Below, piece by piece: positions 1 to 8,528 of a DNA stretch of 64,000 nt (positions within the stretch are counted from its first letter, which is position 1; every line of letters starts with the position of its first letter). Below the pieces are notes generated by a model. The model made no database searches, was not told the origin of the DNA, and was given only the letters and a program-made list of their open reading frames with translations. The position numbers and the translations under genes are program-made. Source of the stretch: Humimonas sp964465015 (GTDB lineage Bacteria; Gemmatimonadota; Gemmatimonadetes; Palauibacterales; Palauibacteraceae); assembly GCA_964465015.1 (NCBI GenBank), contig CAYXHP010000068.1:12341-76340 (forward strand), read 5' to 3'.

Positions 1-1315
1 CACGAAGGGGGTCGAGAGCGTGTTCGCCCGCGTGGGCCGGGCGGCGGGGTCGGAGGCGGCGGTGACGCCGCTTTCGGGAGTGAACACGGCGGCCCTCGAG
101 GTACGGCTGTCCTCCGGCTCGGCGGATGCGGACCAGGTGGCCGAAGAGGTGCGCCGCCGACTCGGCTTCACGGGCGTCGATCCGGCGTTCGTCTCGTTCG
201 AGACCGGACGAGCCAGCTCCCTGGGCCGCGCGCTCGGTACCGGCGGAGCGGGCCTGGCCGTGCAAATCCGGGGAGAACGGCTGGACCAGCTGGTGGCGGT
301 GGCCGAATCGGCCCGCGCCCGCCTGGTGGGGAGCGCTCACCTCCTGGACGCACGCCTGGATCTCCAGGAGACCCAGCCCGAGCTCGCGGTCGACATCGAC
401 CGGGCCGCCGTCGCCCGTTACGGCCTCACGGTGCGTGAGGTGGCCGACCAGGTGGAGGCCTACCTCCGCGGCGCCCGGACGCAGCGCCCGTTCTCGGAAT
501 TCGCGCGAAAGGTCGGGATCCGGGTCGTCCTTCCGGCGGCCGACCGGACCGATCTCCCGGAGGTGCTCGGCCTGGCCGTCGGGGGAGTCCCGCTCTCGGC
601 GCTCGTGACGGCCCACCGCGACTACGCGCCGGTCGAGATCCGCCACGTGAACCAGGCGCGCACGGTGCAGGTGCTCGCCGATGTGCGCGGGGCGGGACTG
701 TCGCGCGCCGTGGGTGACGCGCGCTCCCGGCTGGCCGGATTGCGGCCGCCGGCCGGCATCACGATCCGCGTGGGCGGTCAGAACGAGGAGATGCGCGAGA
801 GCTTCGGCTCCCTCCTGTTCGCCTTCGGGCTCGCCCTCCTCCTCGTCTACCTCATCCTCGCGGCCCAGTTCGAGTCCGTCCTCCAGCCGCTCGTCGTGCT
901 CATCTCCGTGCCGTTGGCCGCCATCGGGGCGGTGCCGGCCCTGTGGATCGCCGGGGACGGACTCAACGTGATGAGCGGGATCGGACTCGTCATACTGATC
1001 GGGATCGTGGTGAACGATGCCATCGTCAAGGTGGACTTCATCAATCAGCGGCGCGCGGCGGGCCTTCCCCTCCGGGACGCAATCGTGGAGGCCGGCCGGC
1101 TACGGCTGCGACCCATCGTCATGACGACGGTCACGACCGTGTTCGGGCTTCTGCCGATGGCGCTCGGTTGGGGCGTGGGGGCGGATCTCCGGGCACCGCT
1201 CGCCGTGGCCGTGATCGGAGGGCTCACGGCTTCCACCCTCCTCACGCTGGTGCTCGTCCCCGTGGTCTACTCTCTCGTCGCCGGAAGGGGAGAGAGCGTG
1301 GCGGTCCGCTCGTGA
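1..1315 (+). CDS. RND efflux permease, C-terminal part (5' end outside window)
   Basis: This is the last 437 or so residues of an inner-membrane RND (AcrB/HAE1-like) proton-driven pump. The frame is open to the first base, so the start lies upstream. The visible part begins in the second periplasmic loop and runs into the C-terminal membrane bundle with hydrophobic helices from about base 810 to 1290. The RND repeat hallmarks are present: AAQFESVLQPLVVL before the helix pair, and the TM10 motif IVVNDAIVKVDF. AcrB has a lysine-containing KNAILIVEF there; here the order is Asn-Asp with a lysine five residues on. The stop overlaps the GTG start of the next RND gene (GTGA), so the two permeases are probably translated together. 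Membrane-fusion and outer-membrane partners are not in view. Confidence 0.93.
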   Translation, partial: TKGVESVFARVGRAAGSEAAVTPLSGVNTAALEVRLSSGSADADQVAEEVRRRLGFTGVDPAFVSFETGRASSLGRALGTGGAGLAVQIRGERLDQLVAVAESARARLVGSAHLLDARLDLQETQPELAVDIDRAAVARYGLTVREVADQVEAYLRGARTQRPFSEFARKVGIRVVLPAADRTDLPEVLGLAVGGVPLSALVTAHRDYAPVEIRHVNQARTVQVLADVRGAGLSRAVGDARSRLAGLRPPAGITIRVGGQNEEMRESFGSLLFAFGLALLLVYLILAAQFESVLQPLVVLISVPLAAIGAVPALWIAGDGLNVMSGIGLVILIGIVVNDAIVKVDFINQRRAAGLPLRDAIVEAGRLRLRPIVMTTVTTVFGLLPMALGWGVGADLRAPLAVAVIGGLTASTLLTLVLVPVVYSLVAGRGESVAVRS

Positions 1316-4300
1316 TCGAGCTCTCGGTCCGGCGGCCCGTGGCCACGGCCGCACTCTACGTGGCCCTTCTCACCCTGGGGCTGTACAGCTTCCGGCTCAT
1401 CCCGATCGAGCTGCTCCCCGAGGTCGAGTACCCGCGCCTCACGGTGAACGCCGCGTGGCCGGGCGCCTCGCCCGAGCTCCTCGAGGCGCAGGTGACCGCA
1501 CCGCTCGAGGAGGCGGCCCAGCAGGTGGAGGGCGTGCGCGAGGTGAGCTCGACCTCCCGGACCGATCCGCGCGGCACGGGCTCGAGCGCGGAGATCGACG
1601 TCGAGTTCGCACGCGGCACCCGCATGGAGTTCGCCCGGCTGGACCTCGAGGAGCGGATCGCGGCGCTCCACGACGCACTTCCGCCCGGCGTCCGGCCCAC
1701 GGTGGACGCGTACGTGCCCGACGAGTTCTCCCGGCAGAGCCGGCCCTTCCTCTCCTGGAACGTGCGCGGACCCTACACGGCCACGTATCTGGCCGAGGCG
1801 GCCCGCGACGAGATCGTGCCCCGGCTCCGTTCCCTGGACGGCGTCTCCGACACGCGCGTGTCGGGCGGCCAGCGGCAGATCGTCTCGGTGGAGCTCGACC
1901 CCGCCAGGCTCCGCGACTACGGCCTCGCACCGGCCGAGGTCGCCGACCGGCTGAACGGGCTGGAGGAGGCCCAGGGCCGGCCTGCGGGCTCGGTAGTCCT
2001 GGCCGGCCAAAGTCTCGACCTGTCGATCCACGCGCGGGCCCGGAACCTCGCCGACCTCGGGAGCCTGGTCCTCCTCCCGCGCGCCTCCGGCTCCGTGCGC
2101 CTCAGGGACGTCGGCCGTGTGCGGATCGAGGAGGAGCCGGCGCGATCCTACCACCGCATCGACGGACAACCCACCGTATCGCTCATCGTGACCAGGCAGC
2201 CCGGCTCCAACGCCATCGCGCTCGCCGACCGGGTGAAGGCCTCGGTCGACTCGCTCCGGGGCCTCCTGCCTCCGGGGGCGTCCCTGGAGATCGACCAGGA
2301 CCAGAGCAAGGACATCCGGGCCCAGCTCTCGGATCTTCGCCTCCGGGCGCTCGCGGCGGCGGCGGTCATCTTCCTAGTCCTCATGCTCTTCCTGCGCTCG
2401 CTCGGGGGGGTGCTCACGGTGTTCGGCACCATCGCCTTCAGCGTCCTGGCCGCCGTGAATCTCCTCTACCTGGGCGGCTTCTCGCTCAACGTGCTCACGT
2501 TGGCCGGGCTCGCGTGGGGCTTCGGGCTGGTGGTCGACAACGGCATCGTCGTGCTGGAGAACGTGGAGCACAGGCGCGAGATGGGGGAGGGGCGCCTGGA
2601 GGCGGCCATTCGGGGCGCACGGCAGGTGGTGCTTCCCGTGGTGGCCTCCACGGCCACCACGGCGGTCGTGCTGGTGCCCTTCCTCTTCCTCCAGGGAGAG
2701 CTCCGGCTCTACTACGTGCCGCTCGCCTTCGCCGTCGGGTTCTCCATCGTGGCCAGTCTGTTCGTGGCCTTCACCTTCGTGCCCTCCATGGCGGCTCGGT
2801 TGGGCGGGTGGCGGCGCCGAGGGTCGGGAGCGCGCAGCGAAAGGGGGGTGGGAGCGGATACGGTTGATTGGGATGGATCGGGCATGACCCCGCCCGCGGC
2901 GCTGGATCCGGTCGTGGGCGGCCTTCCCGCATCCGCCGGGGAACCGGGCCGCCACCCCCCTCCGTTCTACGTGCGCGGCTACCGGGCGCTCCTGTCGACC
3001 GCCCTGGACCACCCGTTCGTGGTGCTCTTGGTGTGCGCGGGGGCGTTGTGGGGGAGCTGGAGATTGTTCGACGCGAACGTGACCCGCGGCGTTACCTGGG
3101 ACTCCTATTTCGGTCAGCGGAGCTACATCCTGGTCACGATTCAGTTTCCACGTGGCGCCGGGCTAGAGCGCACGGACGCGCTGGCTCGCTCTTTCGAGGC
3201 CAAGCTGTCTACGCTTCCGGAGGTGAAGCGGTACGAGACATGGGTCCAGCCGCACTACGCTTCCATACGGGTCACCTTCCCGAGGGCGGTGGAAATGACC
3301 CAGGCGCCGGTGACCATCAAGGAGCAGATGGTCGCCTATGGTTACGGCTTCTCGGGGGTGGACGTACGGGTGTACGGGTTCGGGCCGAGCTTCTACGGGG
3401 GGCGCGGGAGCCCGCCCAACTACTCTGTGAAGCTCTATGGTTACAACTATTTGGCGCTGCGCGACTACGCCGAGCAGGTCGCGGGGCGGCTGAAGCACTT
3501 CAGCCGCATTCAGGATGTAGACCCCAACTCGAGTGGCGCCTGGTACGAGGAAGACAAGGCATTCGAGTACGAGCTCGCGCCGCGGCGGACCGCGCTGGCA
3601 GGCTATGGGCTCTCGGTGAAAGACCTCCTCGACTACGTGAGCTCAGACGTGCGCGGGACGGTCCCGGGCGGCGCGCTCGGGGGCCACATCCACATCGGCG
3701 ACCGCACGTTCCCCTTCGAGGTGAAGCTCGAGGGCTACCAAGATCTGGACATCCCAACACTAGAGAGTCTCGAACTGCGGGGGAAGCGAGGGCGTCAGGC
3801 GCAGGTGAGCGACGTGGCCACGATCGACCGCCGGGAGGTCCTCGCCCGGATCGTCCGGGAGAACCAGCAGTATGAGCGCACGGTGACTTGGCAGTTCCGG
3901 GGCCCGCGGAAGCTGGGCGACGTGGTCCGTGATGCGGTCCTCGACGCCACCCAGCTCCCGCCCGGCTACCGGATCGAGAAGGAGGAGCCGTACCGGCTTT
4001 CGTCCGAACAGAAGACGGAGGTCTACCTGGCCCTGGGGTTCGCCGTACTCCTCATCTACATGACCACCGCCGCCCTGTTCGAGTCGCTCGCCGCCCCCTT
4101 CGTGGTGCTCCTCACCCTTCCGCTCGCCCTCATCGGAGTCTTCCTCGTCTTCTTCTACACCGACGCTTCGTTCACGCGCACCGCGTATATCGGGACGATC
4201 ATGATGACGGGGATCGTGGTGAACAACGCGATCCTGATCGTCTATCACATCGGGGAGCTGCGCCTGGATGGGCCCGGGGCGGGAGGCCCGGGCCGCGCGT

Positions 4301-4575
4301 CCCACCGGCGGGCCGCCGGAGAGGTCTCCGACCGCGAGGCCATCCTGCGCGGGACCCTCGAGCGCGTGCGTCCCATCCTCATGACGACGGCTACGACCGT
4401 CCTCGGCCTCCTGCCGCTCGTGGTGTTCGTCGGGAGCCAGGACGCCAACATCTGGAACGCGCTCGCCCTGGCCACCATCGGCGGACTGCTCTCCAGCACC
4501 CTGTTCGTGCTGGTCGCGATCCCGGTCGCTTACCGGTGGCTCGTGCTCCGGCGGGGCGCGCTGGACCGTGGCTGA
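1312..4575 (+). CDS. RND efflux permease
   Basis: A complete RND transporter of 1087 residues, slightly longer than the usual 1030-1050. The GTG start at 1312 is chosen because it overlaps the previous stop and gives the canonical N-terminus IELSVRRPVAT; the frame stays open upstream but inside the preceding gene. Residues 1-360 and 580-860 look like the two periplasmic halves. TM4 carries VVDNGIVVLEN, with one acidic relay residue (Asp then Asn) where AcrB has Asp-Asp. TM10 carries IVVNNAILIVYH. Around bases 2811-2970 a Gly/Pro/Arg-rich insert of about 50 residues lies in the cytoplasmic loop between the two halves, which explains the extra length. A heavy-metal or drug substrate cannot be told from the sequence. 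Confidence 0.93.
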   Translation: MIELSVRRPVATAALYVALLTLGLYSFRLIPIELLPEVEYPRLTVNAAWPGASPELLEAQVTAPLEEAAQQVEGVREVSSTSRTDPRGTGSSAEIDVEFARGTRMEFARLDLEERIAALHDALPPGVRPTVDAYVPDEFSRQSRPFLSWNVRGPYTATYLAEAARDEIVPRLRSLDGVSDTRVSGGQRQIVSVELDPARLRDYGLAPAEVADRLNGLEEAQGRPAGSVVLAGQSLDLSIHARARNLADLGSLVLLPRASGSVRLRDVGRVRIEEEPARSYHRIDGQPTVSLIVTRQPGSNAIALADRVKASVDSLRGLLPPGASLEIDQDQSKDIRAQLSDLRLRALAAAAVIFLVLMLFLRSLGGVLTVFGTIAFSVLAAVNLLYLGGFSLNVLTLAGLAWGFGLVVDNGIVVLENVEHRREMGEGRLEAAIRGARQVVLPVVASTATTAVVLVPFLFLQGELRLYYVPLAFAVGFSIVASLFVAFTFVPSMAARLGGWRRRGSGARSERGVGADTVDWDGSGMTPPAALDPVVGGLPASAGEPGRHPPPFYVRGYRALLSTALDHPFVVLLVCAGALWGSWRLFDANVTRGVTWDSYFGQRSYILVTIQFPRGAGLERTDALARSFEAKLSTLPEVKRYETWVQPHYASIRVTFPRAVEMTQAPVTIKEQMVAYGYGFSGVDVRVYGFGPSFYGGRGSPPNYSVKLYGYNYLALRDYAEQVAGRLKHFSRIQDVDPNSSGAWYEEDKAFEYELAPRRTALAGYGLSVKDLLDYVSSDVRGTVPGGALGGHIHIGDRTFPFEVKLEGYQDLDIPTLESLELRGKRGRQAQVSDVATIDRREVLARIVRENQQYERTVTWQFRGPRKLGDVVRDAVLDATQLPPGYRIEKEEPYRLSSEQKTEVYLALGFAVLLIYMTTAALFESLAAPFVVLLTLPLALIGVFLVFFYTDASFTRTAYIGTIMMTGIVVNNAILIVYHIGELRLDGPGAGGPGRASHRRAAGEVSDREAILRGTLERVRPILMTTATTVLGLLPLVVFVGSQDANIWNALALATIGGLLSSTLFVLVAIPVAYRWLVLRRGALDRG

Positions 4576-4936
4576 GGTCGGGGCCGAGTCCTCCACCGGC
4601 GCAGCCGCGGTCGGCGCGGGTCGCGCGGCGGACGCTGGGACGGGGATGGGGGCGATCGACCCAGCCACCCCGTGATAGGCCGTATAAGTATGGGATACAA
4701 AGGCTCACAGGAAATAGGGCAAACGTATGAATCATGCCGTGATCTGCAAATCTTCCCGGGATGTCCCCGCCCGCCGATGCAGTGGAGGGAGGCGGCCGGC
4801 GGCATGTCGCTCCCGACGGTGAGCAAGGGGTGACGCGCTCCGTGGGCGACAGGGAGACCGAAGCGGCGGGGTGTCCGCGGCCGGCCGGTGACCTATCTTC
4901 CAGCGTGCCGGCCGGCGTCGAGCCCGGTCGGCCAGA
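4576..4936. other. intergenic region with AT-richer patch upstream of tRNA
   Basis: No convincing gene in 361 bases. Open frames here have no start signals and change frame quality. From about 4674 to 4760 the base composition falls visibly (roughly half A+T) against a background near 70% G+C, with words such as GTATAAGTATGGGATAC. This could hold a promoter or be residue of transferred DNA. Closer to the tRNA, TATCTT at 4894-4899 could be its -10 box; no good -35 is seen. Confidence 0.5.
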
Positions 4937-5022
4937 GCCGGAGTGGCGGAACTGGCATACGCGCCGGACTCAAAATCCGGTGGGACGCAAGTCCCTTGTG
5001 GGTTCGAATCCCACCTCCGGCA
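4937..5022 (+). tRNA. tRNA-Leu (anticodon CAA)
   Basis: An 86-base class II tRNA. Acceptor strands GCCGGAG (4937-4943) and CTCCGGC (5015-5021) pair fully, with discriminator A at 5022 as usual for leucine. The anticodon stem CCGGA/TCCGG encloses loop CTCAAAA, giving anticodon CAA. A long variable arm GGGAC-GCAA-GTCCC and the T arm GTGGG-TTCGAAT-CCCAC follow. CCA is not encoded. The kinase gene on the other strand ends nine bases downstream. Confidence 0.97.
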
Positions 5023-5030
5023 TGTCGACC

Positions 5031-6668
5031 TCAACCGTTCCCGCCCACCGGCGTGTCGCTCCCTTCGGCGCGACCGTTCCGCGACCTGCTGCCGGCCGCG
5101 CGGCCCTGGAGGCCGGGCCCGGGGTCCGGGGCGCGGGCGGGCTCGGGTGGGGCGGGAGCACGGGTATTCCGGCCCGACCCGGGTGGGGGCGCGGACCCGA
5201 TCGGGTCGGGTGACCGGGTGGACCGACCCGGATCCGGCAGGGGGAGCGTGACCACGAACCGGGATCCGTGGCCGGGTGTGCTCGCCACTTCGATCCCTCC
5301 CCCGTGGGCCAGCACCACCTCGCGCGCGATGGCCAGCCCGAGGCCGGTCCCGAGCGCGCGCCCCGTCTCGGAGCGCTGGTAGTACTTCTCGAACACGTTC
5401 GGCAGGTCCTCGCGGGCGATCCCCGCGCCCGTGTCCGTCACCTCGATCGCGATCGCGTCTCCCTCGCCGCGCGCACGCACGGAAACCGAGCCTCCCCGTG
5501 ACGTGAACTTGAACGCGTTGGAGAGGAGGTTCCCGAGCACCTCGTTACGCAGTCGGTCCAGGTCCCCGTCGATGAGCGCCGGCGTGCCGGAGTCGGCCGC
5601 GATGGTGAACCGGATCCCGCGCTGGGCGGCCAGCGGCTCGAAGGTCCGGCGCAGGGCATCGAGGAGCTGGCCGACCGAGATGGGCTCCAGCTCGATCGCG
5701 AAGGCGCCCGCCTCCAGTCGGCTCAGGTCGAGGAGCTGCGTCACGAAGCGGTCCAGAATGCTCGCCTGCTCCCGGATCCGCCGCACGGCCTCCACCTGCG
5801 CGTCCGACAGGGAGCCGTATTCGCCCGCCGCCAGCATGTCGCTGTAGCCGGCCACGACCTGCAGGGGCGTCTTGAGCTCGTGGGAGGCCATGCTCACGAA
5901 CTCGGCGCGCAGGCGGACGAGCTCGTCCAGCTGACGCGTCATCGCGCGGAAGGAGCGGCTCAGCTCGCCCAGCTCATCGGTCCGGTCGTAGGGAAGATCC
6001 TCGGGGGGCTCGAACTCTCCCCTGGCCACGCGTCGCGTGGCCAGACCCAGCTGACGGATCGGCACGGTGAGCGAGCCGGTGAGCCAGCTCCCGGCCACGA
6101 GCGCCAGGGCGATGGCGACGAGGAGCGCGACCAGGGTGCCCCGGGCGGCCGACGCGCTCAGGCGTCGCGCCTGCTCGGCCGCGGCGCCCGCCCGCCCGTC
6201 GATGGCTTCGGCGAGTGGCGGCAGGGAGGCGCGGGCGCGGTCGAAGAGCGGCTTGAGTCCCTGGAACTCCTCGGTGGCCACGCTCGTGTGTCCGGGCCGC
6301 ACCAGCGCTTCCGTTCGCGCCGCGGACCGGCCGAGGACGGTGAGGAGCGCATCGATGGGCGCGACCTCGCGTTCGAAGCCGGCCCGGCGGAGGTCCCGGA
6401 CCGCGCCGCGGGCGCTGTCGAGGGCCGCGTACATGCCTCGGCGCGAGGCCTCCCCCTGGACCGCGATGTAGCTCCGCTCCGACCAGTCGAGCTGCCCGAG
6501 CGCCGCCTCGAGTCGGCCGACGGCCACCGAGGCGGCGGCATCTCGGCCCTGGAGCTCGAGCGCGATGTCGCGGACTTCCCGCAGGTGGACGATGCCGTAG
6601 ATGGCGGGTCCGACGAGGAGGAGGGCGACGAGGCCCAAGGCGAGGACCAGGCGGGTGCGGACCGACAT
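5031..6668 (-). CDS. membrane-bound sensor histidine kinase
   Basis: A 545-residue two-component sensor. The ATG at 6668 is preferred because it starts a clean membrane anchor; the frame continues upstream only as antisense to the neighbouring gene. Order of parts: TM1 at about 7-27, a helical extracytoplasmic sensor of about 145 residues, TM2 at about 176-197, a HAMP linker at 198-250, a HisKA dimer with phospho-acceptor His263 in SHELKTPLQ, and a HATPase domain with N box (NLLSNAFKF), G1 (DTGAGI) and G2 (GTGLGLAI). The last 60 residues are Pro/Gly/Arg-rich and not part of the kinase fold. It lies 17 bases behind a lipoprotein gene and an HD-GYP regulator, probably one operon. The signal sensed is unknown. 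Confidence 0.93.
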   Translation of the reverse strand: MSVRTRLVLALGLVALLLVGPAIYGIVHLREVRDIALELQGRDAAASVAVGRLEAALGQLDWSERSYIAVQGEASRRGMYAALDSARGAVRDLRRAGFEREVAPIDALLTVLGRSAARTEALVRPGHTSVATEEFQGLKPLFDRARASLPPLAEAIDGRAGAAAEQARRLSASAARGTLVALLVAIALALVAGSWLTGSLTVPIRQLGLATRRVARGEFEPPEDLPYDRTDELGELSRSFRAMTRQLDELVRLRAEFVSMASHELKTPLQVVAGYSDMLAAGEYGSLSDAQVEAVRRIREQASILDRFVTQLLDLSRLEAGAFAIELEPISVGQLLDALRRTFEPLAAQRGIRFTIAADSGTPALIDGDLDRLRNEVLGNLLSNAFKFTSRGGSVSVRARGEGDAIAIEVTDTGAGIAREDLPNVFEKYYQRSETGRALGTGLGLAIAREVVLAHGGGIEVASTPGHGSRFVVTLPLPDPGRSTRSPDPIGSAPPPGSGRNTRAPAPPEPARAPDPGPGLQGRAAGSRSRNGRAEGSDTPVGGNG

Positions 6669-6685
6669 GCCGGAGGCGACCTCTG

Positions 6686-7411
6686 TCAGGGATGCAGCGT
6701 CTTGCGGATCCGCTCCAGCTCCTTCTCGAGCGCCGTCACGCGAGCCTTGAGCTCCGAGAGCTGCCACGCCACGGGCCGCGAGGCGAGACGGGGGAGAGGA
6801 GCCTCGTCCGTGCGGCCGCTCGCGTCCACCGCATCCGAGCACGCCGAGAACTCCGGGTCGGCCGGGGGTCCGGGATCGCCGGTCGGCGGGTCCTCTCCGG
6901 GGGCGTAATGTCCGCGTAGCGACGACTCGTCGACCGGCCGGGCCCCGAGCTCGAGCGAGAGCACGTAGAGCTGCCTGGCCAAGGGGCGCGTCCAGGGCTC
7001 GCTGTCGTCCAGCGACAGGTACCGGGCGCTGGCGCGCGCCGACGCCGCCGGGTCGGCGTTCGGGTTGCGGGGGTCGAGCCGGGCGCCGGCCATGACAAGG
7101 AGGGCGTGACGACCGGTCGGAGTGTCTCCGCAGCGGCGCCACAGGTCATCGTAGAGCGAGTCGGCCCGGCCGAATCGCTGCCCATCCAGCGCCGAGCGAG
7201 CCGACGCCAGGAGCTCCTCCACCTGCGAGGCGTCGGCATCCCGAAGCGGATCGGCAGACCCGCCGGCCGACACGGCCGCGGGCGCCGGGGCGGGGATGGC
7301 GGCGGGCGGATCGGGCACCCCGGAAGCGCACCCGGCGGCCAGGAGGCCACCCGCCAGGACCGCGAGCCCGAGAACCCCCGCGGCCGCGCCCCGTCCGGCC
7401 ACGCGGGTCAC
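6686..7411 (-). CDS. predicted lipoprotein of unknown function with C-terminal coiled coil
   Basis: I do not recognise the family. The GTG at 7411 gives a 241-residue protein beginning MTRVAGRG, a hydrophobic stretch, then LLAAGC, a near-standard lipobox, so it is probably a lipoprotein. The middle has a Leu-rich helical region of TPR-like appearance (residues about 45-140). The last 25 residues form a heptad-patterned coiled coil (LKARVTALEKELERI). The start lies 13 bases beyond the HD-GYP stop and the end 17 bases before the kinase, so it may be a periplasmic or outer-membrane partner of that kinase. Other start codons are possible because the frame is open upstream. Confidence 0.7.
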   Translation of the reverse strand: MTRVAGRGAAAGVLGLAVLAGGLLAAGCASGVPDPPAAIPAPAPAAVSAGGSADPLRDADASQVEELLASARSALDGQRFGRADSLYDDLWRRCGDTPTGRHALLVMAGARLDPRNPNADPAASARASARYLSLDDSEPWTRPLARQLYVLSLELGARPVDESSLRGHYAPGEDPPTGDPGPPADPEFSACSDAVDASGRTDEAPLPRLASRPVAWQLSELKARVTALEKELERIRKTLHP

Positions 7412-7424
7412 GGCCGGTGCCCGC

Positions 7425-8528
7425 TCATGGCGATGGGCGCACCGGGTCCAGGGACAGGAAGGCCCGCACCATCTCCGGATCGAACTTGGTACCGGCCGCT
7501 CCCCGGATCGCCCGGAGCACCGTCTCGACCGGCCACGCGGGCTTGTAGACGCGCGCGTGCGCCAGGGAGTCGAACACGTCCGCGATCGCCACGATTCGGG
7601 CACGGATCGGAATCGACTCGCCCGAGAGGCCCGCGGGATAGCCCGCCCCGTTCCAGTCCTCGTGGTGGTGGCGGGCGATCTCCTCGGCGGCCATCAGCGA
7701 TGGGATCCGGCTCCCGGACAGGATGCGCGCGCCGATGGTCGTGTGCTCCTGCATGGTGGCCATCTCCCTCCGGTCCAGCGGACCGGGCTTGAGGAGGATG
7801 GCGTCGTGAATGCCGATCTTGCCCACATCATGCAGGGGCGCGGCTCGCCCGATCAGCTCGGTCTCCTCGTCTCCCAGCCCGAGTGCACGGGCCAGCCTGG
7901 AAGCCAGGAGCCCCACCCTGCGCGTGTGCTGTCCGGTGGCGTCGTCCCGCCACTCGGCGGCCAGGGCGAGACGCTCCAACGTCTCGATGCGCGCGGCCTC
8001 GAGGTCGGCCGTCCGCTCCAGGACCCGCTCCTCGAGCCGGGCGTTCTGGTCCTGGAGCGCCAGGTGCAGGAAGCGGGTCTCGAGCAGGTTGGCGACCCGC
8101 AGCCGGACCTCGGAGGGGCTCGCCGGCTTGGTGATGAAGTCGCGCCCGCCGCGGGAGAGGACGTGACGCCGCGCCTCACGGCTCGAGTCGGAGGTGAGGA
8201 CGAGGACCGGTCGGAGCGAGAAGTCCTCCACGTCGTCCTCGAGCCGCTCGAGCAGCTCGACCCCGTCCAATCCGGGCATGCGGAGGTCGAGCACCAGGAG
8301 GTCGGGGGGGGTGCGGAGGCAGCGCTCGAGAGCCTGCCACGGATCCGTGCAGCCACGGACCTCGCGGTAGCCCGCGCGCTCGAGGATCGTCGCCACGAGC
8401 TCGACGTGGGCGCCGTCGTCGTCGACGACGAGGATCTCGGCATCCCGATGGCGCGCGGACCGGGGACCCCGATCGAGGACGGACTCCGGCGGAGGATCCC
8501 GCTCAGTGAGAGCCTGGAGCGTCACCAC
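7425..8528 (-). CDS. response regulator with HD-GYP phosphodiesterase domain
   Basis: About 367 residues. The N-terminal receiver domain has the acidic pocket VVDDD and probable phospho-acceptor Asp81 in LVLDLRMPG, with the conserved lysine in FITKP. A coiled linker (about 160-195) leads to an HD-GYP domain with HTRRVG, HDVGKIG and HHEDWNGAGYP, the signature of cyclic-di-GMP hydrolases. Start choice: GTG codons at 8528 and 8525 are the only good ones before the receiver domain, so the gene overlaps the end of the S46 peptidase gene by about 25 bases. It probably works with the kinase two genes downstream, lowering c-di-GMP when phosphorylated (inference). Confidence 0.9.
   Translation of the reverse strand: MVTLQALTERDPPPESVLDRGPRSARHRDAEILVVDDDGAHVELVATILERAGYREVRGCTDPWQALERCLRTPPDLLVLDLRMPGLDGVELLERLEDDVEDFSLRPVLVLTSDSSREARRHVLSRGGRDFITKPASPSEVRLRVANLLETRFLHLALQDQNARLEERVLERTADLEAARIETLERLALAAEWRDDATGQHTRRVGLLASRLARALGLGDEETELIGRAAPLHDVGKIGIHDAILLKPGPLDRREMATMQEHTTIGARILSGSRIPSLMAAEEIARHHHEDWNGAGYPAGLSGESIPIRARIVAIADVFDSLAHARVYKPAWPVETVLRAIRGAAGTKFDPEMVRAFLSLDPVRPSP

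Noticed and set aside
6669..7142. N-terminal extension of the histidine kinase by 158 codons
   Set aside because: Antisense-free but overlaps the lipoprotein gene in another frame and is Pro/Arg-rich with no domain; the membrane anchor begins at 6668.
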